Origin: Bimuria novae-zelandiae CBS 107.79
Lineage: Eukaryota; Ascomycota; Dothideomycetes; Pleosporales; Didymosphaeriaceae
Assembly (NCBI GenBank): GCA_010015655.1
Contig: ML976664.1
Coordinates: 1,010,013 to 1,074,012, forward strand
DNA: 64,000 nucleotides
Direction: 5' to 3'
In this document: positions 12,122 to 21,389 of the stretch, piece by piece
Position numbering within the stretch: position 1 is the first letter of the stretch
Layout of the letters: every line of letters starts with the position of its first letter
Notes under the pieces: generated by a model
Database searches by the model: none
What the model was told of the DNA's origin: nothing
Seen by the model: only the letters and a program-made list of their open reading frames with translations
Program-made: the position numbers and the translations under genes

Positions 12122-14660
12122 AGGTGGACGGCGTAACGATCCCGACGGCGTAACGATTATCCTACCTTAACAACACCAAAACTTTACCACGTAATAACTT
12201 TATTAATATAAACTTAATTAAGGCTGCGCTTATAACTATAGATACGCTAAAGCTTAAAAAAAAGCTTAATTATAAAAAAAATTATAAGTTTATATAGTTA
12301 TAACTATATAATATTTACTTAGTAATACTAAAGCATCTTCTCCTTACGCACTACTAAAATAAAAAAACTAATACGCTTTTAACTTATACTAAAAGTAAGA
12401 GCTCTTATTATATATTAGACGCCTTACTAATTAAGGCTTACTACTTATAAAAAATATAATAAGAAACTTTAGCTTTTAAATTACTTAAAAGTAGCTTAGC
12501 GTATACTAGGTTAATTAATATATTAAGTAACATAAGGTTAATTTTATATTATATTAAGTAATAGGAATTAATTACTTATACTACTAAGCTAACTTTTAAT
12601 TAAAATATAGCTTTTACTTTAAGTTCCTGCGCAGTAAGCTTAGCTAATATAATATTAAGCCTTATTATATATATAATATAGATAAGAAGGACGTTATGCT
12701 AGGAGTACTTACTCGCTCGAAGCGGGTGTTTAGTAGGAGGATGTATAAGGAGGGAAAGATTAAGGCTTACATCTAGGATAGTAATTAAGAGTAGATAACG
12801 CTACTAGCCTATATATACGCTAATAGAACTGCTCTTAATCCTATAATTATCTATTAGTTAGTTTTAGGCTCGCTCTAGGACTCGTGGCTGCAAGCCTTTA
12901 AGCCTAATAATTACTAAACCTTTTCGCCTTATCACCTTCTAGATAGACGAACAACGGTATTAGGCTAGCCTAGCTTAAATAAGTGTTTAATCGCTCTATA
13001 AAGGCAAAGGCTTAATTAAGCTATTAATTACTTATCTTTAATAGCCATAGACCTTACTTAATAATAGATTTTATTAAGTATTATAATTAGAATAGGATTC
13101 TCCTTATAATATATCTACTTTATTTAACTTATACGCTTTAGCTACTTAATATTATTATATTTAAGCTTCTCTTATCTACGTACTTACGCTAGATAGTAGC
13201 CTTTATAAAAAGATACTAAGGGCTTACCTCTATAAGTAAGAGAGACTTCTATTCTGTATTTATAACTACTTAGGAGGCCTTATTTAAGTAAAAGAATATT
13301 CTTAAGGCCTTCTAAGTAATAGGTCTCTTACCTTTTAATTTTAAAGTAATCCTTAAAAGACTTAATATAAAATAGCTTATACTAAGTTACTTAAGTAATA
13401 GCGACTCCTTAGTCTTAAGCGCCTTTAATTAGAGGAAGATTAAGTAGCTAGTTAATTAAATTATAGCTAATAAAGATTAAAAGAAGATCTTAAAGCTTAA
13501 TTAAATAATTTATTAAATTTTTATTAAATTAACACTTAATAAGTATAAAAATATAAATCTTAAAAAGGCTTTTAAAAATAAAAGACTACGTAAAAAGCAA
13601 GGTAAGGCTCTACCTTTAGTAGTAGCTAAGGAGTATTATAGTAGAGCTATATTCTAGTTCTTAAGAAAGGTAAAAAAAGCACGTAATTATTAGTAGTAGT
13701 AAAAACTTAAGGTAAAGTAATTATAATACTAAAAAGCTAAAATAGGTTGCCTACGTAAGAAGTAAAGGTAAGTAAAGTTTTAAGTAGTTAATATAAGGTG
13801 TATAATAAAAGTAGTAGCTTAATTAGTGCGAGAGTGTTAGGATCCGTCGAGACCTAACATGACGCGAGGCGGGGCATAGACACTTATCTGTGCGACCAGC
13901 CAAGATTCCTGACTTAGCCACGAGTCACGTGACTAAGTCACGCGTCCCAGAAATATCGGGCGTCCCAAAAGTATCTTGACACATGGGACTTTGGGATTCC
14001 TGGGACTCTTAGGATTCGTGGGACAAGTCTTGTATATAGGAACACGATAGTAGTCTTCTACTATTATATTTAACCTCTTTACTAATCTATTGTTTAGATT
14101 TAAGTTAGGCCCTTATTAATTTAATTATGCTATATATACCTTTAATACTAACGCCCTATTAATAAGCGTAAGCTATTAATACACCTCTTACCTATATTAC
14201 TAACACTCTTGCCCGAGAACCAACCTTAGCCCCTTTAGGACTAGCTATCCCTTAGGGTTTTAACAGAGAGCAGGAGAAGACTATAAAGACTATTAATTAA
14301 GCTTTTTAATAGGTAGCTTATATAACTTAATAATAACTCTATTAAGCTTAAAAAATATCTTAAAAGGCTAAAAAGCATAGCCTTAAGGTTTCTATTAAAG
14401 TAGTTTTAAAAAAGAGAGCTACTGCGCAAGCTTAGAGTAGTAAAAAGACCTTAGGTCCTGTAATAGGCCTACTACTATCTTAGTTATAATACAGCTAAGT
14501 AATTAATCTCCTAGTAAAATATAAATAGCTATATATATTAATTAAATCTTATAGAGCTTAATACTAAAAAATATCGCGTTAATACCTATCGTACGTGGCT
14601 TAATAGCCTCATGTTAAGCTACTGTTTTGGTGTTCCAGATGATCGTTACGCCGTCCACCT
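12122..14660 (+). mobile_element. Fot1/pogo-like DNA transposon, RIP-mutated, carrying a solo LTR
   Basis: The ends are inverted repeats: aggtggacggcgtaacgatc at the left, its exact reverse complement at the right, with a shared inner acaccaaaac. The left end has a second tandem copy of the cgacggcgtaacgat unit that the right end lacks. The outer dinucleotides are CA (left) and TA (right), compatible with a TA target duplication after one change. The interior is very AT-rich. On the + strand around 12,670-12,850 it still translates to the transposase core (IDKKDV, SKRVFSRRMY, ITLLAYIYAN) broken by many stops. A solo LTR at 13835-14265 interrupts the 3' part. Not functional. Confidence 0.85.
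13835..14265. mobile_element. Solo LTR, 431 bp, with 5-bp target duplication GAGAG
   Basis: The segment begins TGTTAGGATCC and ends GGTTTTAACA. It is flanked directly by GAGAG on both sides (13830-13834 and 14266-14270). No internal retrotransposon sequence is present, so it is a solo LTR left by recombination. It lies inside the Fot1-like element at 12122-14660 and is therefore younger than that insertion. A related LTR end is seen at 52768-52971. Confidence 0.88.
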
Positions 14661-15370
14661 TAGTATATTCCCCGTCCAGCGGAGCTTCCGCTGCTCCTGC
14701 TCCTCAACAACCGCAGCGCGCCCACGATAGTAATGCGACGCTTCGGACCACAAGCTCGACTCAGCAGCACTGGTAGCGAGAAGAGAAAGTCTGGTCACAT
14801 GACCATCACTCAACCTTGGAACCTTACCACTTGCTTGGGCGACGAATGGCCTCTGAATACAATCACGAGGTTGTGTACAGGGTTTAGTTCCATGCTCTCT
14901 CAATATATTGCTCGAAGTGTTCTTATCAATGCCATTTATGCTCAATTTCTCTTTTGTGTCACGTGTTAGGTCAAGGGCCTGGGCTTCTGGGCTCCAATAC
15001 TCCCGCGTTTCCGTCTGAGGCTTATTGGTCAAGTGTATTAGCGAAAGAAATCCTAGGACAGAAATTTTAGTCCTCAAGGATCAATGTAGATGTAACATGA
15101 GAGCAGAAGAATACACGATCACGATTGCGCATCGCCGCAGAAAACAAGAATTCATAATGGGGATGTGACGTTGAGAAGTTTAGGGTTTGACCCTAGCTGT
15201 ATACATATAGAACATCAATGGAAGTCCGAGGAAACAAGATCTTTACCCGAGCTCTCCAATTACTTGACATTCCATTTGTCGTCCAGACGTCCTGCCCGGT
15301 TGGCACAACGTGGCCTCGTACTACCTGCAGAAATGGGACAAGATGGATCGATGCCTTCTAGCAATCATCT
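14661..15370. other. Intergenic region downstream of the transposon
   Basis: Base composition returns to normal at the inverted-repeat boundary. No gene is supported. An open frame on the minus strand (14646-15077) overlaps the transposon end and has no recognisable family features. Confidence 0.5.
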
Positions 15371-17299
15371 TCAAGCCAGCTGAAGCTCCATGTAGCGCTC
15401 CGCGCCAGATCTGGAATGACGCCGCATCATGTTGAACTCATCTTTCGTCGAGCTGTCGAAGATACTCCAGGGCCACGGCTTGACAATGGTATGCTTGTTC
15501 TTGATCCGCAAACCATTCTCCAAAGCGCTACGAATGACCCTCCTGTGCATTGGCTGGAAGAGCCTGTCGAAGTTGAACAACATGACACTACATTGCGCCA
15601 TGGCAACGGACTGGGGCTCGTGTTTTTCCAATGAATTCAATTTACCCGGAGTCACGGAGAGGAGTTCCCAGAGAATCTTTTTCCTTGAGAGTGGGAAAGC
15701 GTGCATCTGACCTTCGAAATCGAGCTTCTCCATCTCATTCACGGCTGAGCTCAAAAAGAGGAAGAGCAACGTCGCGGAAGGGTTCTCATGCTTGGACTTG
15801 AGCATTGGACCGAATGTCCGGATAGCTGTCTCGGGGCCCCAGTAACTCTCGTCGCAAAGGCTGGATATCTTGATAGTGTTAGCCAGACTCCAATGAGCTA
15901 ATCTTTGAGGGGCGTGAAAATAGTGCGTACCTCGATGCGATCGAACTGTAGCTTCTCTACCTGTGGCAAGGTAGAAGCATCACGGTTGTAAACACGGAAT
16001 TTGATGTTCATATTGCGTATGAGGACGCAGAACTCTTGGAGCGTGCTACGGAGGAAGAAGAATAGCGCTCCGTAATGATCGGCCTTGGCAACCTGTGCGT
16101 GCTTCATGTAATCTGGCTCGTCCCAACCATGGAGCGGATTCACCATCCAACCCAGAGGCCACCTATTGTGCCAGAATAGCGTACTATACTCGTTAGTGAT
16201 AAGAAGAACATCAGAGCCATTCCACTTACGGATTTGGGACGGTGAATTCCTTGGTCGAACACCCGAAAGGTAACAACACTCCTGTGCGACGGAAGTTCAC
16301 TAGCGTTTCGCGCTGCGCTGGATCGAAGGCTAGTGTATTGCGATCGCGGATATCGACCTGCTCTGGATTGAACATCCTGCGCTCACGCATGAGACGCGCA
16401 TCTTAGATACTAGGATTCTTCGCCACTGTGAGAAGATTGGCTAATTCAGCCCAGTGTCCCGCGGGAAGCACAACGCGCAGCTCTCGATCGCCAAACTTGA
16501 ACGTCTTCGCTTGCAAGCTATAAGGATCTCGTGATTTGACCTTTTCACAAACGTCCTCAATGAGCGGCAGTATTTCTGTTCGAAGAGCGTCCGAGATTCA
16601 GGGTAGGAGGAACGCATAGTACCACAAGTGGATCATGATTGGGGTGGAAACTTCTGGCTCGAAGTGGAGAACCGTCATCAACAGGATGACGTTGCGGCCG
16701 TTGACTTGGAAGTCATTATCGTTACACACCATGGTGCAGTTGCCTTGATACTCCTTTGGAAGCCTTCGAACTGTCTTGACGATGTTTCCAATATCCCCAC
16801 TTGCAGCAAATAACAGGTTCAGGACCTGATTGACGATCCTATCCGTACCACCGTTATGTGCTGCTTGAAAACAATGTTGATGTCTGGATAACTGGCGATC
16901 ATTCTGCGGGCCGTAGGTTTTGATTTTGGTATCTGGGGCGTCAACGAATGCAGGCTTCCGCTTGTCCTTCAACCAGGCTGGTACCCATGTTCCAGTCATG
17001 AATGCGGACTTGCAGTTAACTTTGTGATGCTTGCGATCGGACTGTTGGCACTCAGTTGAGCAGTACTAGGAATCGTTAGCATTGTTTGAAAACTGTCGAC
17101 TGCACCATAAGTTTGGCCCCTGCTGGCATTTAATGGCAAGAACCTGTGTGTATGTGCTCATTATGCGTACCTGAACAAACTGACATCCAGAGCAAACGAA
17201 AGGCGCCTCATTTTCGCAAGGCAGGAGCTTGTCATCGACGGTGCGCTGAGAGTTTGCGCAGAGTGGAGGATTAAGGAACTTGGCCACTTCGGGCGCCAT
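15371..17299 (-). pseudogene. MYND zinc finger + DUF4470 protein with two in-frame stops
   Basis: The minus-strand model has exons 17299-17171, 17065-16230, 16162-15931 and 15868-15371, with introns 17066-17170, 16163-16229 and 15869-15930. The first splice completes a MYND finger (CENEAPFVCSGCQ, then FVQYCSTECQQSDR and HKVNC). It is followed by the DUF4470 region (LNLLFAASGDIGN, VKTVRRLP, NDNDFQVNGRNVILL). The long C-terminal part is conserved in tone (ALRTEILPLIEDVCEKV, LVVLP-like, FDRIE, SYWGPETAIRTFGPM). Two stops lie in the same frame with homologous reading on both sides: TGA at 16598-16600 and TAA at 16403-16405. Each is one C-to-T change from a sense codon (CGA, CAA). The role of DUF4470 is unknown; MYND fingers bind protein partners. 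It lies 0.7 kb from a RIP-mutated transposon. Confidence 0.8.
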
Positions 17300-18018
17300 C
17301 TTTGCGGCGGCTCTTCCGCTCGTTTCTGGGTGTAAGGTGATACTAAAGAGACTGGGTGGGAGAGGCAGGATTTATAGGGCGCGCGGTCGGCGCAGAGGTT
17401 TCGCGTACCCGCACCTTCCGCCGCGAGTGATTTATCAACCTGAACTTTGCACGGACCTGCCGCAAACTGCCCCATGACTGAATCCCCCTAAACCAATAGC
17501 TGACGGGACGCCCAAAGGTTCCTATATAAACGCAAAATACAGAAGAGACTTCTATCTGACACATGGGCTTAGAACAGAGTTGACAGTGCCTGTACAGTGA
17601 TACATATCACATGGTTACCATAAGTATGTATAAATGCAGTCTCATGTTATGAAGTTCCAGTCAGCGGAGCCCCGGTAGTGTTGATGCTATTTCCACATTC
17701 AGGTACTCGTTTCAATGTTCGCTCTTTCCGTCTTCTGCCATGTGCGATCAATGCATGCTGTAGAATGTGGCACCACGCTGCCGATGAGCAAACGCTCACT
17801 AGGAAACGGCCTAAAACGGGTAAACCATGTGATAACGCGATAACGCGATAGGGCCATAACGCGGACGCGTTGTTGCCTGGGTGCCTTACAACTGCAAACG
17901 CTCCAAGCACTTTTTCTTGCAGCCGCTCTCATTCCTTTGAACTCTCGCCTTGCTTTCCTCCCCTGCTTCTCCAATCGTCAAACGTTGCTTCGTAACCGTC
18001 GTTCAAGTCGCTAACACC
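17300..18018. promoter_or_regulatory. Intergenic region between two divergent genes
   Basis: This 0.7-kb spacer must hold the promoters of the minus-strand DUF4470 gene and of the plus-strand J-domain gene. A CCAAT box at about 17490 is followed by tatataaa at about 17523 on the plus strand, but the next ATGs do not obviously belong to a gene. There is a repeated taacgcg string at about 17832-17863. Confidence 0.35.
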
Positions 18019-18757
18019 ATGTTTGAGAATAGTCCCTCCGCTCGCGACCTCTACGCCGACCTCGGCGTCGGTCCCGACGCAAGCTTTGCGGAGATCAAGG
18101 CTGCTTTTCACCGACTAGCGAGGCAGCATCATCCAGACAAAAAAGATCCCAACGACCATGATTCCAGCGAGTTCCGAAACGCTTATGAAGCTTACGAGAC
18201 TCTCTACAATGCTCAGTCAAGGGCGCAGTACGATGAGGCTCGCGGCAACAAGTCCAAAAACGCCGACAATCGTCCTTTCAATGTATTCAACCCGCGAACG
18301 AGTCAGTCAAGTTCTAACTGGCACGCGAACGCCAAGTTCCACGACCAAGGCACTGAGTTCGAGGAAGAGGAACCCATGTTCGGCAACAAGAGCGACTGGA
18401 CTCCACGATACGATCGTACCTCTTCAGCGCCTCAGGGCATGTAAGTTACTTCACTTCCCGTATCGCCACCATGCTGATATCTCTAGTCCTATATCTCACG
18501 GGCTTCGAGTCCTCATGACAGATCATCCGGCTAGTAGCACGGCGGATCGGAAGTGCCCCTACAGCCCGCAAGAATGGCCTATGCAATCGGGAACGGAGGT
18601 TTGCATCTACTGTCTGAAATCTTCTCAGGGTGCCTTCAGCTGTCCAGCTTGCCAAGCTGTCGCTTGCGCTGAGTGCCGCGAGAGGATCGAGGAGGTCATC
18701 AAGGAGAAACCGCATAGCTGGCACTACGGTCCGCAGAGCCGCTCCTCCAGCGGTTGA
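18019..18757 (+). CDS. J-domain (DnaJ-like) protein with C-terminal cysteine cluster
   Basis: Exons 18019-18440 and 18487-18757 (intron 18441-18486) give 230 residues. The J domain occupies about residues 8-75: DLYADLGVGPDASFAEIKAA, then the HPD tripeptide in RQHHPDKKD that stimulates Hsp70 ATPase, then YETLYNAQSRAQYD. A Ser/Asn-rich linker follows. The second exon ends with three CxxC pairs (CIYC, CPAC, CAEC) likely to bind zinc. The HPD motif is intact, so a co-chaperone role with an Hsp70 is expected. The client is unknown. No signal peptide or membrane segment is seen. The start at 18019 was preferred to the in-frame ATG at 17950 because the J domain begins at once after it. Confidence 0.85.
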
Positions 18758-19176
18758 AGCGGAACTTCCGATCCACCTTCTATGAACATCGAGAAGCAGT
18801 CTGGCTTCTGATAATGGGTTTTGCGACACGATAGACATCTTCACGCGTATAGCGTTGTTCATGAGGAAAGGTTCAAGCAATGAGTTCGGTCAAGGCGGAA
18901 GACTCTGACGGAGTTCAAGAGCAATCGCTCGAGGAAGCAATTCAAGCTTTAAATGCAATACATTCCACACTATGCCTTACACGTGCAACTTAATCGTGAG
19001 ATCCTCATACATCTATTGCTTCCAGTTAGTTGTGTTGTTGCGATGCCCTTTATCGTCAGAGCAATCGGCGTTTGTATTGCCTAGCCTGGGGTAATACACG
19101 GTGCTCAGAATCTGTTCTCTGCTATTGGTATTGCCCAGCCTGAGGTAACACATGACGCTCAATTTTTTTTTCTTGG
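18758..19176. other. Convergent intergenic region with a 54-bp direct repeat
   Basis: This spacer separates the 3' ends of two convergent genes. It contains two adjacent diverged copies of a 54-bp unit (19074-19127 and 19128-19181), each beginning gtattgcc and containing the small inverted repeat gtattgcc / ggtaatac. The second copy slightly overlaps the stop of the minus-strand gene. Confidence 0.6.
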
Positions 19177-20931
19177 CTATTGACCGCAGATATCATCCAG
19201 TGGTATCGCAACCATATTATAAAACTCAATTGCTGTCACAGGCCTTTTCAAATTCAAACACCACTGCACCACGTCCTTATACTTCGTTCCGACCCGATAC
19301 GCCAACTCATGTTCAACACGGATATCGATCCTTCGCCTCAGCTCCAGCGCCTCAATCTCGTGAAACTTGAGCATGTCCGGCTTCAGCTCGACAGGCGGCT
19401 CCTTCCCAGGTCGAAACTTCGCAGCTAGCATATCGATCAAAGGACCCCAGAGCGCAATCTCGAAAAGCACAAGACCGAGCGAGTAAATGTCGTAGTGAAT
19501 CTGATATCCGGATGCGGCGTCGCCTTGGTAGAGCGGGTGGCGGTAAATGGAGGCCTCAAGATCGTTGAGCACTTTACCGCGGTCGATGGTCTGGGCCTGC
19601 GTGAGTTGGCGTGAATAGTTGAAACCTTGGACCAGTGCTGCGCTGATAGATCTGATACTGCCCAAGATACTAGGAGTGTTGATGTGCGGGAAGATAATGT
19701 TCCTGCTGTTGATGCCTTTGTGCATCCAGTCGCTGCCGTAGAGACGTGCGAAGGTATCAACGAGTCGCTTAGCTAGTTTGTAGCGCGCTTCGAGTGGTGG
19801 TTTGTATGGAGCTGCGTACAGCGAGCGCAGTGAAATTGGTTGGTTCGCTTTGTCGTCAAGAGCATCTATTGGGCCGAGTGGGAAGTGGAAGATAATCCAC
19901 CAGCAGTGGTGGTCAACGTCGTCCAAGTAGCCTAACGCTTGCAGTGTGTGAAGATGGCGCTGCGACTTAGAGTCGCTGAGGAGAGCCCAAAGCTGTTGGA
20001 TTCTGTCCTTGAGCTGATCTTTCGAGATATCATCTATGTTGGGATCGTACTCTTTCTTCTCGAATAGGTATGCTGCTTCGGGGTTGATCCGGCCTCTTTT
20101 GATGAAGCGTGACCTGGCTCGGTCTTCAGCTGAGATACTTGAAAGGCTCCAGTCTTTCACATCCCCTGTGCTTTTGACGGGTGACGGTGTGCTGGTCACC
20201 GTAATTGCTTTCCACTTTGCGAGCGTGCCGACGTTCATTTGCGAGAAATCTTCATCCCACCCGGACACGTCCGTGAGCTGAGATAGAGCATTTTGTTCTG
20301 ATAAGCCTCGGATGATCTCTAAGGCTAGTCGCGTGCCTTCTTGCTGCGCTCTCTTCCTGTCCTGCTCAATGACGAAATTTTGCAAGCCGCTCACATGTCT
20401 CTCAAGCATAGATACAAAGCTTTCAAACATTCGTCTATCGCGCACCGCCCAACATACTCTTCTGGGTATACCAGGGTTTGCGCTGTGTTGCGGGCTTGCC
20501 GCTTCCGCTTCCAACCTAGCCGCGATATTAGTCTTTCTGGAAGCTCGAATGATAGAGCGTAAACTTCGTCGCATCTGCACAATCGTTGCAGTGGTGCTTC
20601 GTGTGTCATTTCCCTGAGCCTCGAAGACCACGAGCCCATATTTCGCTCCCTGTCGCTCCAATTCGGTGACTAGATCGCGGATTCGTCTCAAAGTCCGTGC
20701 AATCAGCTCTTCCAGAGGCACGAGTGAATCGAGAAGCTCCCCATCTGTCAGACCAGCTTTTGTCGCCCAGATCCCTAAGTGGGCCTTCACTGTCTCAAGT
20801 CTGATTATTAGATCTTCACTGTCCTCCGAAAAGCTGATAGTATCGTCTAACACTTTCCAGGCTTCGATAGCAGATTTGAGCACCAGCGGCACGACGCCCA
20901 CCACGAAACCAGGTAATTCAAAGCCGGACAT
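19177..20931 (-). CDS. HeLo-domain protein fused to a pseudokinase-like domain
   Basis: The protein has 584 residues from ATG 20931; this start was chosen because the HeLo domain begins at its first residues, although the frame is open to 21156. Residues 1-225 match the het-s/HeLo pattern: a hydrophobic first helix (FVVGVVPLVLKSAIEAW), an acidic loop, IIRLETVKAHLGIW, and the RRVCWAVRDRRMFESFV helix. HeLo domains insert in membranes and kill cells in fungal incompatibility. Residues about 330-584 resemble a protein kinase C-lobe (HYDIYSLGLVLFEIALW is the usual DVYSFG helix). The catalytic loop, however, reads HKGINSRNIIF, without the catalytic Asp, and no DFG is seen where SAALVQGFNYS lies, so it is probably a pseudokinase. 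No obvious C-terminal amyloid motif is seen. It is divergently paired with a kinase-ankyrin gene. Confidence 0.85.
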   Translation of the reverse strand: MSGFELPGFVVGVVPLVLKSAIEAWKVLDDTISFSEDSEDLIIRLETVKAHLGIWATKAGLTDGELLDSLVPLEELIARTLRRIRDLVTELERQGAKYGLVVFEAQGNDTRSTTATIVQMRRSLRSIIRASRKTNIAARLEAEAASPQHSANPGIPRRVCWAVRDRRMFESFVSMLERHVSGLQNFVIEQDRKRAQQEGTRLALEIIRGLSEQNALSQLTDVSGWDEDFSQMNVGTLAKWKAITVTSTPSPVKSTGDVKDWSLSSISAEDRARSRFIKRGRINPEAAYLFEKKEYDPNIDDISKDQLKDRIQQLWALLSDSKSQRHLHTLQALGYLDDVDHHCWWIIFHFPLGPIDALDDKANQPISLRSLYAAPYKPPLEARYKLAKRLVDTFARLYGSDWMHKGINSRNIIFPHINTPSILGSIRSISAALVQGFNYSRQLTQAQTIDRGKVLNDLEASIYRHPLYQGDAASGYQIHYDIYSLGLVLFEIALWGPLIDMLAAKFRPGKEPPVELKPDMLKFHEIEALELRRRIDIRVEHELAYRVGTKYKDVVQWCLNLKRPVTAIEFYNMVAIPLDDICGQ

Positions 20932-21389
20932 GTCTACACTGGTGTATGTAAAGATGCAAATGAGATCTTGATCCGCATCGTGTTGGTGAGGGGTACGAAC
21001 CTCGCATAAAAGGAGGGTAAATTGACCAATTTTAGCGTGGAGCCAATGCCCGAATTGGTTAATCCCATCCAGGATGGGACGCGCTTCCCCACAACGCGTT
21101 CCTCTCCATCCGTTCTCCAGGGCTTCGCCATCAGAGCACCCTTGGCAGCTAAGCATTCGCCCTGCAGCTTTTCCAATCTAGCTTTGTCGAAGAACGCGGA
21201 TATGTCGGTATTGACGCCACCTTGTCCATTTTCAGTAATGGCAAGCGACTCGAATACGAGCGCGGATCTGCCCCGCGCACCAGCTGAAGCTGAAGCGTGG
21301 CCTACTTCACGCTTCGCACCATAGCCCATTGTTTGGCTTGTGAACCTGGCACTGAGCTACCATCAATCGGTTTTCTTCTAGGCTTACTG
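20932..21389. promoter_or_regulatory. Shared divergent promoter region
   Basis: The 458 bp between the start codons of the HeLo-pseudokinase gene (-) and the kinase-ankyrin gene (+) must contain both promoters, allowing joint control. No individual factor site could be identified with confidence. Confidence 0.4.

Noticed and set aside
14646..15077. 144-codon open frame on the minus strand
   Set aside because: It runs across the transposon terminal repeat, has no recognisable domain and no typical intron structure.
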